This document shows positions 11,276 to 21,618 of a DNA stretch of 64,000 nt, in pieces. Positions within the stretch are counted from its first letter, which is position 1; the number at the start of each line of letters is the position of its first letter. Position numbers and translations under genes: made by a program. The stretch is from Ganoderma boninense. Its lineage: Eukaryota > Basidiomycota > Agaricomycetes > Polyporales > Polyporaceae. The notes beneath the pieces are model-generated. The model made no database searches, was not told the origin of the DNA, and saw only the letters and a list, made by a program, of their open reading frames with translations. Where the stretch lies: contig CM035312.1 of the NCBI GenBank assembly GCA_002900995.3, positions 2,996,602 through 3,060,601 of the forward strand, given 5' to 3'.

Positions 11276-13714
11276 TTACGCACCTGTGTAAACCTTGACT
11301 ACGCCGGCAATGATATCTAACTCTTCGAGCGACAATCCGTCGTCATAATACGCCTCGCCTCCTTTGTCAATCGTCATGGGGAGGTGGTGGGCAATGAGGA
11401 CTGATGGACCATCCTGAAGATCACCTCGATTTGCGAGAGGGTCTTCCCGGCCTGTGACATGTCGCATGATACGCCATACAATCCCGCCCTTTAGCCAGGC
11501 GGCGCGTGCATGGGGTGAAGCAGCGAGCTCCAGGACTCGTTGGCAATACGACTCATAGTCTTGGACCATCGGCCGGTGCCCTTGAGAGCGCCAGGGGGGG
11601 AGCATTCGCCTTCTAGATGCGAAAGGGAGTGCGTACGGGGGGGGAGGAGGGCGTTTGAAGAGTGTCGCTGTTCGAAACGGCACCCCAACGGACACTAAAC
11701 TGTTCATGGCCTCTCTCGATGTGCCCCCCTCGACAAGCCGACGGGCAAGCCACAGGGCACCCATCGCCGTCGTGAGAATCGACCATCCGACGTTGTCGAC
11801 ATCGTTTTTGAACTTCACCAGCACCCAAAGAACGATGTTATCCGTTTCTTCAACGTGACATGGAGCGCGGTGGTGCTCAAGGGATATGTGTGAGCGCAGT
11901 TGTCCGTCACGTAAGAGGAAGGCTGAATTGCGCGCGTCAAGATCCCAAGTGTGCATCAGGGCCCGAGAACGTAAGTCCCCAGCTAGCATCGCCGAGACCC
12001 AACCAGCGATGATAGATTGCTGCTCGGCGTCGAATGGAAGGTTCGCCGCCTCGTCACTAAAGATCTGCGGCAGGCGACTGGCCCACGTGGTGTAGTCCAC
12101 TCCAGGGAAAGTTCGGGAGTCTGTGATCGAGATGCCGTACCAATGACCGAGAAGGTAGTTGGAGGGGAAAACCATGTCATCCTTCTCGTCCTCTGGCGCA
12201 GCAACCAAGAGCGACGTGTCGACGGCGAGGAGCTGATACACGTCCTCATTGTTCACCTGTGATAGGGTGGCCATCGGCACGGGGCGAACTGGGAGCCGAG
12301 GGGTCTCGTGATTGAATAGGGTGGTGGGCGAAGGAGCGTTGGACACGTTTTCTGCATTAGATACTCCCCAGCCGTTCGGAAACCACAAGTCCCAGTCATC
12401 AAAGAACGCATTGTACTGGCGGAACCCAGAGGGATGGACCATCCAGATACTCCTGTAAGCCGATGGGGGGATAGGGTATCGGTATTCCCGTCCGTGCCAT
12501 TGAGGCGGTAGTTCCGGGAAGAGCAGCTCAGCGTTTACCCAGAGGAACACGCGCGACCGACGATAGGGAGGTAAGCCGCTCTCGGCATGGGCAGTACGCG
12601 CATAACGGCGCTGCATCTGCAGCACCGACTCTTGACGTTCTTGATCGGGGCGGAACCTATCCCTTCGAGCGAAGAAGTCGATTCGGGACTCTCCCGGGAG
12701 CTGGTATGGTCCAAATGGCGGCGAGAGTTGGTCTACAGCTGCGAAGTCTGGGCAAGCTCGCGTTTCGCCGTGACGGCAAAGCGTCACGATGCGCGGCTTT
12801 CCGGCGGGGGTGTATTCACAGGCTAAAAAGAAATCTGCAGGTGTCGGAGGAGCGAATGACTTTGTGAACGGAAGCGCTTGTCCGCATGACTTCACCTCTT
12901 CTGGGCTACGCCACCAGATGAACACAGGGACATTAGCAGCTCATAGTACGGGGGTGATGGTAAGCGAGATGCGATCCTTGGCGTCGAAAACGGACCCTAC
13001 ACGTAGATTGAAGGAGAAGTCGCTGACGATAGAGTCGCTCAGAGCGTCGATCCAGGACGAGGGCACCCCTTTCTTGCTCAGGAAGTGTATCCAATCCGGC
13101 ACGACTTCGTCCCTCTGGTAATTGTAGTGGCTAATCCGCGCCTGCGGGACGTGACCGTCTCTGGGGCCCGGAAAAAGCCAAAGCGCGATGGCCAACGAGC
13201 AACGTGCTATGAGTAGCTGAAACGCGACGTGCGCGCGGTGGATGGCCGACTGAGCGCCCTGATGCGTCTTGTGGAGGTTCCTATACCCAGAGTCCTCTGG
13301 GTGCCACCAGTGCGGCTGCTGACAAATTGCACGCCTTGCCGATGATCCACACGAGCTTTGTTCGGTGGACGTCATCAGCAATTCTGAGACGTACAGCAAG
13401 CCTTTTTCCAGTCGCATCCAGGAGTTCCGTATGTTGTCTGGGAGCGCCCATCCTCCCTCATGATGCGTGAGCGTCAACGTTGCAGGATCGACGCACACTC
13501 GAGAAAGGAGCGGGTCGCCAACGGGGAGCTTACGCAACAGAAACGGGAGCTCCGGAAAACAGCCGATGTTGACCTGCGGTCGCAGCAGGGCGCCTAGGGA
13601 ACTGTTGGCTAGGATATCCACATCGATCGCGGTTGCGAATTGAGGAATGATAGGGGGCGCATTCGTGACGGTGTAAACTTGGTTTTTCTCGTCAGAAAAA
13701 GTCTGGGGCTTCAT
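11276..13714 (-). pseudogene. large basidiomycete protein of unknown function, interrupted by one in-frame TGA
   Basis: Two long open frames, 13714-12941 (257 aa) and 12925-11276 (549 aa), are in the same reading frame and are separated only by a TGA at 12943-12941; the sequence before and after reads continuously (SLTITPVL, stop, AANVPVFIWW). Without that stop the product would be about 812 aa. The N-terminal half has FPELPFLLRKLP and DWIHFLSKKGVPSSWIDAL; the C-terminal half has VPVFIWWRSPEEV, a tract rich in Arg and Gln, and WFPNGWGV. This arrangement resembles a large family of uncharacterised agaricomycete proteins, which I recognise by style but cannot name. No intron is needed. A single nonsense mutation, an annotation-independent stop read-through, or a sequencing error would all explain the data. 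Start at the ATG at 13714. Confidence 0.65.
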
Positions 13715-14545
13715 CCTCCTACACGATGTGGGTTAGGATGGTGAGTTTGACATACATCCATGACGATGTTTGGGACTTACCAAATTTCAGACATAATGAC
13801 GGTGCGACAGACGGGCGTACAGATCAGAAGATACAGCTGCATCGCGTATCATTGTCAGGGGCCTATCCTCTCATACACAGTTCTTAATATACCTTTGAAC
13901 ACTCGGACGGCCAGATGGAGACCAGTGGCGAAGGCTCGGTAAAGGCCAGTTGACGGATTAGTGATGGTGGGTGGGATGTGCTGCTGCTGCGGGAGCGCTC
14001 AGCAAGGGTCTTCCAAACTTGGATTACTTAACCAGACCTGTGATGGAATAGATCACGACAGATTTGCAGATGGAGTGACAGCGCGGCACTCAAGTTGCCT
14101 AATTTGTCCATTTACACGTCAGTAACCGTGTTATTTGAAAGTTAAATTTGTCATCACGCCCACGGGCGACGACCAGGTTTGTTTGTACGTAGGCTGTAAT
14201 GATGTAAGATAATGCACTTTTATTAACCTGTGAAGGAAACATTGGCGGTTGTAAATCAAATTTGAAACACAACGGCTTGCCAAAGCGCCCTATTCGACCC
14301 GGTTGCTCCCGCACCCTCCTCGCATATCATATTGTAGCGACAGCCTAACTCGGAGTACAAAGGACTCTGCTGTGAATCACAAACAAGTGCAACGACCCGT
14401 GATCGAGCCCTCAACAAGGCATTCGAGACTGCTACGCGTTTTAATTGGTTTCTGTTTCTTCGTTTCCAATAGCCTCACTATTTTTCTTGAGCGACTTCAT
14501 CAGCCTGAACTTATTGAGGCGGTCTTCGGACATCTATGCAGTGTG
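13715..14545. other. intergenic, AT-richer, no gene seen
   Basis: No coding sequence is supported. The stretch contains the presumed promoter of the 13714 minus-strand gene and several short open frames without motifs; base composition between 14090 and 14290 is noticeably more AT-rich than its surroundings. Confidence 0.4.
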
Positions 14546-14559
14546 TCAGAAGTCAACCT

Positions 14560-14957
14560 GACCTAATGTGCAAATATTAATACTAACCCTTGTGCGCTTG
14601 CGTTTCGCCGGCATTTCCTCGTCTTTCTTATCCTGCTCAACGGCACCAGACGCTCCTGGAGAGTTCACAGCAGACACTGATCGTAGTTGCTGTGGAATTA
14701 AATGAGTATATGACCTGGCCTTGAGGCCATGACGAACCTTGCCATCAGCCTTCGAAGCCCTCGCGACACGGTTTTCGTCGTCCTTGGCGTGCGTCTGCAC
14801 TAGCCATCAATGCAAGGAAATTCGAAGGTAATAGAACACGACGAACCGTCTTCGAAGGCGGCTTCCGAGACACTCCGGGGGTCGTCTTTTTGGCTTTGCT
14901 GGATGCTGCTTCTGATCTCTGGTCTTTGGTAGTTGCCGCCCTAGAACGAAGCCTCAT
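14560..14957 (-). CDS. possible small basic nuclear-type protein, spliced
   Basis: A tentative gene. From the ATG at 14957 the frame reads MRLRSRAATTKDQRSEA and continues Lys/Arg/Ser-rich; an intron of about 40 bp (GTGTTC...GCTAG, near 14838-14799) joins it to QTHAKDDENRVARASKADGK, and a second short intron ending TTCCACAG would join QLRSVSAVNSPGASG and a KRKRTR basic cluster. The 3' end is uncertain. The composition suggests a nucleic-acid-binding or nuclear protein, but no domain is present. The introns are unusually short for this genome (about 25-40 bp), which lowers confidence. Function unknown. Confidence 0.25.
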
Positions 14958-15266
14958 ATCAAATGTGGTAACAGCCGCCTGACAATGCGGACAGTAAGTA
15001 ACCAACCCACTGCCCAACACAAGCCAACACAAAGTCGACAATTACCTGACGTGAGCTCGGCCAATGCTCAGTGGCCTCGCGGTTACTGCGACGCTGGGGT
15101 ACGGACACGTCTTCATCATTCATGCCATGCTGTTTGTCAGGCGACGGCCTCCTACCTGTTCCACGCCATGATTCGACGAATTACCATAAGTGGAGACTTC
15201 ACGTCGCCCACCCTTTGAGCCCTGTGGTATAAGGTGAGGTGAGACCACAACTATGAAAATGACGCA

Positions 15267-16148
15267 TTAATACTTTGAGCACCTCGGAACTTGAGGATGC
15301 AGTCTGCGGGCCACCAACACCCATCTCCTCCTCGTCGCTATCCAGGATGCGCAGTCGCTTGGATAGGCGACGAAAAACAGCGAGTTCAATCTGTCAAGAA
15401 ACGTTGAATGCACAACGCGAGAGATGGATGCCGAAGAGAGTACCTCAGGACTCGTGGTTCGGACTCTATCCGGGTCGGATTCGATGTCTTCCTCGCGCGC
15501 GACCGAGCGGGAGGATGAGCCGACCTCGAAATTCGACGCCTTGTGCGACGAGTTACCAAGGTGGGGCGTCGTCGCTTCGCCACTGCTCTCTCTAGCTCTG
15601 CCATCGTTGTCATTGTCCTGTTGCCCCACAACGGCCATGTGATCGACGGAATCTCCCGCAATGTCTGGGGACCAGTGATCGTTTCCCCCTACTCTGGCGT
15701 TATCTGCGTCAACATCAGCAGCTTCTTCTTCTTCTTCCGCACCAGACACTGTCTCCATCGTGGTGCTCATCGCTATATCCGACGACTGTACAGGCACTCG
15801 CTGTGAGCGTATCTCCCGGAGGAGACGTTCCACCAGCTTCAGAAGATCTTGATGAGATTCGAGAATAGCGGTGAGGGTCACGTCATGGCGCCCGATAATC
15901 TCCTCCACGCTGTTTAAGATCTCAGGAAGATAGACATCCACGTCCTCGGAGTGTAAATCTGCAAAGTGTTCCAATATCAATAATATCATACGACGGAACA
16001 GAGAGGGATGCGCACCGTATTTGAATGAACAGTCCTGTTTACGTCCGATACACCGCGCACACTTGCTAGTACGAGGACTACGGAGGCAAACTGCGCTCGC
16101 GTGTGCGCATTGGACACATGGGAACTCGGTAGCGCGAGGCTTGGGCAT
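15267..16148 (-). CDS. Zn2Cys6-type cysteine-cluster protein, 293 aa
   Basis: The ATG at 16148 starts MPKPRATEFP followed at once by a six-cysteine cluster: C11-x2-C14-x6-C21-x8-C30-x2-C33-x6-C40. This spacing matches the fungal Zn(II)2Cys6 binuclear cluster, which binds DNA in fungal transcription factors. After it come a leucine-rich helical region (MILLILEHFADL, ILNSVEEIIGRHD, LLKLVERLLREI), plausibly a dimerisation coiled coil, then a highly acidic stretch (GAEEEEEAADVDAD) and a Ser/Asp-rich tail. No fungal-specific middle-homology domain is seen, and the protein is short for a classical regulator (often 500-900 aa). An intron near the 3' end cannot be excluded. A decayed second copy of the cluster lies at 29.6 kb, so this belongs to a small dispersed family, possibly carried by a mobile element. 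The longer open frame to 16283 lacks an upstream ATG. Confidence 0.6.
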   Translation of the reverse strand: MPKPRATEFPCVQCAHASAVCLRSPRTSKCARCIGRKQDCSFKYGAHPSLFRRMILLILEHFADLHSEDVDVYLPEILNSVEEIIGRHDVTLTAILESHQDLLKLVERLLREIRSQRVPVQSSDIAMSTTMETVSGAEEEEEAADVDADNARVGGNDHWSPDIAGDSVDHMAVVGQQDNDNDGRARESSGEATTPHLGNSSHKASNFEVGSSSRSVAREEDIESDPDRVRTTSPEVLSSASISRVVHSTFLDRLNSLFFVAYPSDCASWIATRRRWVLVARRLHPQVPRCSKY

Positions 16149-16283
16149 TGATGCGATGTGGCGAAATGAAGGATAGGAAGATGCTGACCCCCGGATGTGC
16201 AGGCACCCTTTAATCGAGCCAAAGGTACCGCAGCACCAGTGTATCACTGTGATATTCGGCGAAAACCCGCGTCCCGTTGGCAA

Positions 16284-17834
16284 TTTGGGTGAAACACACT
16301 AGTGTAACGACGTTCAACACACCAGGATGATCTAGCAAGTCATCACCATTCGCAGAGAGTAAATATTGTCCAATAGGATAGACCGCACCAACATTGCACG
16401 GTGACGAGTCACCACGGCACCCTGATCACACAAAACGTGTTGAGCCATTGTGCGCTGGAGGACCTATATGCTATTCACACTCATCGACCATCACACTTAG
16501 CGGCCTCATGCACAGAAGCATTAGGATAATGAGTTGTTGAGGAGGGTTAGACCGAGGGAATACATAGATCGTGATGTCCGAAGAGTGTCAGTTACGTGGG
16601 CGGGAAGCCGGGGGAGGACACAAAGCGTGACGACACGGGGCGCAATGGAACAGACCCGCGCGGGGTTGGCACGTCCACCGCGTTCGATGGATGACTTGGG
16701 CGGTGGCGACATACACACCTGTTAACGGGGAATATGCAACCGCGCGCGATAGAAGACGCCCTTGGCCAGAACAGATATGCGCGTGAAGATGGCTCCGCAT
16801 GCACAAAAGTGCAAGAGGAGCGCACAGACACACTGGGAAGGGGCGCGCGCACTCAGCGAGTGGTAGTGCCCATATGCTGGGAGTGGCCGACGGCACGCGG
16901 CATAGGACATGGACGCAGGAAGAAGTGCTGCCTGCTTATCGGGACTCGGTAGTGCGCAATAGTACGGCGCGACATGCTTTCTAGATCCCGTTTATTGCCC
17001 TGAGAGGCCATGCCTCATGGTAGGCTCTAGATACATTTGTAACTACGTAGGATGAATCAATGTTGGCTGTACCAGGGGCCTAAGGCCCATGCAAATCTAG
17101 GGGGGTTCCTCGGGGGGAGTAGCATTGACGACGGTGCTGGGGTCACGCGCAACGCAGCGAGGATGGGGCGGTACGAGGCGGGTAGGTAAGGGAATGAAAA
17201 AAGAGAGGCAGGGCATAGGATATGTGCATTGCGGACGTCCGACCTCTCCCGGCCATTGAAGGCAAGGGAACAGGATATAAACCTGCCGCCCGTTGGGTGC
17301 GCTTGCGCCCCTGGGTGTGACCTCTTGCTGCGGTCAGGAGTACGCACTGCGGTTGCCCCGCCGTACGTCAGAACTCCCCCGTCCCTAGAGCGAGCGGACG
17401 CCCGCAATGCAAGAAATCCGCGGGATCGACGAGACTGCAGGTTACAAAATGGGGTGCGCATGACTATAAAAGCTGTCGGCCAAGTGGAGCGGGGAAACGG
17501 GATGCACGCACTCGTGCGGCGGGCGTTGGGCGGCCTACAAAGAAGATGATAGTAAGTGCGTGTGCCATGGCTGCGATGCGTGGACGGGAATGTGGGTGCT
17601 TAGCCAGGGGCCTGTCAGCGTCGTGCAGTTGCACGAGAACGGTGTTGCTGGTTGCGGTGCGGCTGGTTCTGCCGGGGCGTGACATTTCCAAAGGTGTGGG
17701 CGAGGCGCCATGTGGCACCAACGTAGCGTAGGAGGGGTTGCCAGGCGTCGGGGGTACCTAGGAGGGCAGAGAGGTCCCGACTTGTAACGGCCCCCGTTAC
17801 TCTGGCCGTGACTCTATGATCCAGTCACGTTAGA
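16284..17834. other. no supportable gene
   Basis: Short overlapping frames on both strands only. The plus strand between 16550 and 17550 is purine/G-rich and supports several low-complexity frames that are probably chance. No repeat termini were recognised. Confidence 0.35.
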
Positions 17835-17989
17835 TTACCTGCTACGATATGTTTTGCTTCTCCTTGACGAACCAACACAGGTATCCGGGCTGGTCTGCTT
17901 GCCCCTCGCTGTACTCGCTTTCTGTCCCTCGAACATAGTCTCCGGTTTCGTCTCGTCTCGACCTCGCGGCGGCAGGCCGCCCGTTACAC

Positions 17990-18180
17990 GACTGCGACGC
18001 CCCATCCCAGATAAGTAGCGCTCTCGCGCGTTGGCGTATGCTGGGAAAGCTGGGCAGACGAAGAGGTAATGGAAGACTGTTTCCGGGGCGCCAGACCAGG
18101 CAGGGCAGGTAGATGAGGGTGCACGGGAGATGCGGTGTAGGTGGGCATTGAGGGGGACGGCGCGACATTGAACGTCTGAG
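17990..18180 (-). pseudogene. LINE (non-LTR retrotransposon) C-terminal fragment
   Basis: Reading the minus strand gives CRAVPLNAHLHRISRAPSST, then a CPAWSGAPETVFHYLFVCPAF segment and YANARERYL. This is the conserved tail found after the RNase H domain in fungal LINEs of Tad type: a basic RxxxxPLNxHLHRI box followed by a degenerate C-x2-C...ETVxHxLxxCPxF zinc-finger-like motif (the second cysteine of the first pair is Trp here). Only about 60 codons are recognisable and nothing upstream reads as RNase H or reverse transcriptase, so this is a truncated relic. It is oriented opposite to the better preserved LINE tail at 18.96-19.64 kb. Confidence 0.6.
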
Positions 18181-18713
18181 ACATGTGGCACTATAGTTCG
18201 TGGCAGTGGTTCGACCACTCGACCGGATTGGCTCTAGTGCAAGTCAGCACTATTATGGCATACGACGAGTGTGGAGAACGACGACGACGTGCCTTTGGAG
18301 CTTGGAGGGATATACACCGTATCGACGGTGACCTGCGGCGAAAATCCTGTATCCAATACCCCTCGGCAACTAGGGGATGGGGCGTGTTTGCTTCGTTACG
18401 GACATGCAACAGACACCCGAAATTGTAGACAACAAAAGAGGATATGTTTTCCGCTGCTACCTATACACAAGCGAGCGGGACTGGTACTACACAACAGTTA
18501 AGGGAACATGGTGGATCAACCCGGCGCAGTAACTCATCTAAACTGCATTCCGGGGACGTTCAACCTCCCGGCGTACGGATGGGGTGGGGGGGATGGGAGG
18601 GAACTGAACACACAGGCCCGTCGCGCCGAGGAAATGGCAAGATTCGGGACTTGCCGAAGACCATGGAAATACTGACTAAGCTGACCCGCCCGCATGTTCA
18701 CGCGCGTTCACGT

Positions 18714-18940
18714 CGTACTTACAGCTGTTTGCATAACGATAGGCCCCTCGGGTACCTTTTACGCACAAGGGCGGTTCAAGTTCAGACACCGAAGGCGTCC
18801 CATCAACGCAGAAAGCTGCTGGGACTTAAATATTGAATCAGCGATGTAGCCAGATCACTCGGATCATCAAGTTGAGTGTCCGCCCTTGTGTGTATAAAGT
18901 AGCCGAGGGGTCTATCGTTATGCAAACAGCTGTAACTCGT
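18714..18940. repeat. imperfect inverted repeat, arms about 65-70 bp
   Basis: The left arm (18714-18785) contains ACAGCTGTTTGCATAACGAT, and the right arm (18870-18940) contains its reverse complement with few changes, including ATCGTTATGCAAACAGCTGT. The match continues through CCCCTCGG and ACACAAGGGCGG. The spacer is about 85 bp. A third, diverged copy of the left arm occurs at 30437. The structure could be a small foldback or MITE-like element, or two head-to-head copies of a dispersed repeat. Confidence 0.7.
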
Positions 18941-18957
18941 TGACCCCCGCCTTATGC

Positions 18958-19636
18958 GTCATCCTCGCTGCCCTCGAGCCACCTGCGTTAGCATCTTGTC
19001 TCTGATCGCGCGGCGGTCACTGCCCTCACCACTCATCCAGGCCACCCCCTCACCAGGCTCTTCCTGGAGAGGCTCACCACTCTAAAACACCGCTCCCGTC
19101 ACTCCCTTGGCCGTCGGATCGTCTGGGCACCTCACCACGGTAGCAGTGACCACCAGCACTTGTGGTGCCAGACACGCGATGACGCTAGGGCGGCGGCAGG
19201 TGGATTCAAGTCATCGGACCTTCCTCGCTCTGTCCATACGGTCCCGCACAACTTGCGTACGGAACGCGCAGTGCCTCTACGCAGAGTGGCAGACGACATG
19301 GACAGCACGCCATCTGGATCAGCAGTGCTCAAGCTCTACCGTGGCCTCTCACGCCATCCTTTCGCAGCTGCGCAGCGGCCACATAGGTCTCAGCGCATTC
19401 CTCGCCCGCATCCGTACTATCGACTCTCCCCCCTTGCTTGGCTTGCTCCACCCCTGAGACCGTCTCACGCTTCCTCTCCACCTGCCGTCGGTTCACCGTG
19501 GCTCGCCACGTCTCCCGCAAGGCTGTTGAGGGACCCATGACGTTGTGGAACACCATCGGAAATGTCAAGGCTCGGACAGCGGTGCTCGACTTTGTGGAGT
19601 CAACAGGACGCTTCAAGGCATACCGCGCAACGCCCC
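18958..19636 (+). pseudogene. LINE (Tad-like) RNase H and C-terminal region, frameshifted
   Basis: Three short frames on the plus strand together read as the 3' end of a LINE polyprotein: SDRAAVTALTTHPGHPLTRL and GRRIVWAPHHG (RNase H-like: SD box, then the W-P-H-H-G segment equivalent to WxPGH), then HAILSQLRSGHIGLSAFLAR, then STPETVSRFLSTCRRFTVAR with ARTAVLDFVESTGRFKAYR at the C-terminus. The order and motifs match fungal Tad-type elements, which insert by target-primed reverse transcription. At least two frame changes separate the pieces and no reverse transcriptase domain is present upstream, so this is a 5'-truncated, decayed copy. The zinc-finger-like tail parallels the minus-strand fragment at 18.0 kb, although the two are too diverged to be a simple duplicate. 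Confidence 0.7.
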
Positions 19637-19649
19637 GACGAACCTATGC

Positions 19650-20673
19650 TTGGGGCCCCCTCTCTCTGTTGTTGCATCTTGGCTTAAGTGATCGGTTTCG
19701 CTCGTCCCCGCGCCACCATCGGATAACAGGTCGTATATATTCCGTGTAGATACAGCTTGTACGGTACGCGTTTGCAACGAGAACCCGTCACCATCGCCCC
19801 TCTGCTTCTCGAGCCAAACGCGAGATCCCGCCCATGCGCCCGGAATCTTAACACTCTCCCCATCTCCCCTCTCTGTTGTTTGTTTCCTTTGCTTTTCCTT
19901 CTCTTCCTTACTTACTGTAGTGTGTCGCCTTCGGGGCTTCCGTCCCGTCTAGCCCCTCATACATCTACTTGCTACCTAGAGGGCCTCTCCCTCTCAACAC
20001 AGATCACTATGGCACGCTGTTGGAATCTGGTATGAGATAAGCGAGCTCATCTTGTGCTCGCGCCCACGTCTTATCTGTCTTGTACCGTCTTGTACACTAC
20101 AATATGTCTTAGATCCTTGTCTATTCGTGTATTTAACTACGCTCGCGCCGGGATGTCACTCACGCGTTTGCATTAGCGTGCGCACAGGACCTCGTTTCCC
20201 CCTGTTGACGCTCCTCCCGCGTGCCCCGTTTCGCCGCCCCCATTCATCCATGCCTTCAGCCGCATCCCATCGTTCCATCGCCCCCGCAATGCGTCCCCAC
20301 AGTGTCCTACTCCTATGACTCACGTCAGCGTGCATGCGTCCTTGCGCAGACGGTCTTCGCTGTCGCCCGTTCTTCAATTCTCAAAGCAATTGTCCCTTAC
20401 CCCCCGATGCCGATACATCATCTACCATCCCGCCCCCCCTTCGTTCACTTGTATCGGTACGTTACGTCAAGTGTCCCAGCAGGTTAGCGACAGTGGGAAC
20501 TTCAGCCAAGACAGCCTCCATGCCGATGTAAGAATGAAATATATCTATCTATCGACGTTTTTGACATTCCACTGTTGTGGCGCACTGAGGGACACGAAGG
20601 TGGTGAATCGCGCAGTATGCATACGCACGCACGCATTCCTCTACTTTGCGACGGTCGTGCTGGAGGCGACGCA
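19650..20673. other. LINE 3' flank and dispersed repeat, no gene
   Basis: No gene supported. The segment at about 20078-20250 is similar to 30600-30770 (shared blocks include the CTGTACA-type start, CGCTCGCG, the CACGCGTTTGC/CACGTGTTTGC block, and CTCCTCCCGCG-type ends followed by GCCCCG). It is therefore part of a dispersed repeat of unknown type. The rest is pyrimidine-rich sequence. Confidence 0.45.
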
Positions 20674-21618
20674 GACCTCTGCGCGCCAGGCATGCCTGCA
20701 GGCCGTCGTGTCCGCGCAGTCGAGGACCGGCCCTGCTGGCTTGTGTCGTCCTTGTCGTCCTCGTGCTCGCCATCGTTCTTGTCGTCGCCGTAGGTGCGCG
20801 TCCACGCAGTCGAGGACCGCCCCTGCTGGCTTGTGTCGTCCTTGTCGTCCTCGTGCTCGCCATCGTTCTTGTCGTCGCCGTAGGTGCGCTGCAGAGCTTC
20901 GCACGCGTCCCGCACAGCACCTGCGTGCCGCCGATCTGCGCGCCAGGCATGCCTGCAGGCCGTCGTGTCCGCGCAGTCGAGGACCGCCCCTGCTGGCTTG
21001 TGTCGTCCTTGTCGTCCTCGTGCTCGCCATCGTTCTTGTCGTCGCCGTAGGTGCGCGTCCACGCAGTCGAGGACTGCCCCTGCTGGCTTGCGTCGTCCTT
21101 GTCGTCGCCGTGGATGCGCTGCAGAGCTTCGCGCGCGTCCCGCACAGCACCTGCGTGCCGCCGATCTGCGCGCCAGGCATGCCTGCAGGCCGTCGTGTCC
21201 GCGCAGTCGAGGACCGCCCCTGCTGGCTTGTGTCGTCCTTGTCGTCCTCGTGCTCGCCATCGTTCTTGTCGTCGCCGTAGGTGCGCGTCCACGCAGTCGA
21301 GGACCGCCCCTGCTGGCTTGCGTCGTCCTTGTCGTCCTCGTGCTCGCCATCGTCCTTGTCGTCGCCGTGGATGCGCTGCAGAGCTTCGCGCGCGTCCCGC
21401 ACAGCACCTGCGTGCCGCCGATCTGCGCGCCAGGCATGCCTGCAGGCCGTCGTGTCCGCGCAGTCGAGGAACGCCCCTGCTGGCTTGTGTCGTCCTTGTC
21501 GTCCTCGTGCCCGCCATCGTCCTTGTCGTCGCCGTGGATGCGCTGCAGAGCTTCGCACGCGTCCCGCACAGCACCTGCGTGCCGCCGATCTGCGCGCCAG
21601 GCATGCCTGCAGGAAGCA
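20674..21618. repeat. GC-rich tandem/higher-order repeat array open on both strands
   Basis: A 90-bp subunit (start-to-start distance 90 at 20716 and 20806) containing GCAGTCGAGGACCGCCCCTG and a run of GTCGTC-type triplets alternates with a linker holding GCAGAGCTTCGC and GCATGCCTGCAGG. The linker motif GCAGAGCTTC starts at 20891, 21121, 21378 and 21545, so composite units are 230, 257 and 167 bp. None of these is a multiple of three, so each unit shifts the reading frame of the last, yet stop codons are almost absent and several frames on both strands stay open for 300 or more codons. On the minus strand the array is fused in frame to the 3' end of the 21.6-22.8 kb gene relic, encoding repeats with HGDDKDD and HEDDKDD. 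I interpret it as a minisatellite that has spread within a former 3' coding end. Confidence 0.85.

Noticed and set aside
13760..13942. Short plus-strand frame upstream of the 13714 gene
   Set aside because: No motif, no splice partners; probably promoter sequence of the minus-strand gene.
20315..21280. Long plus-strand ORFs over the tandem array (up to 321 codons, hydrophobic Leu/Val repeats)
   Set aside because: They exist in several frames at once because the repeat unit lacks stops; the minus strand has an equally long frame joined to an older gene. No evidence that the plus-strand frames are genes.
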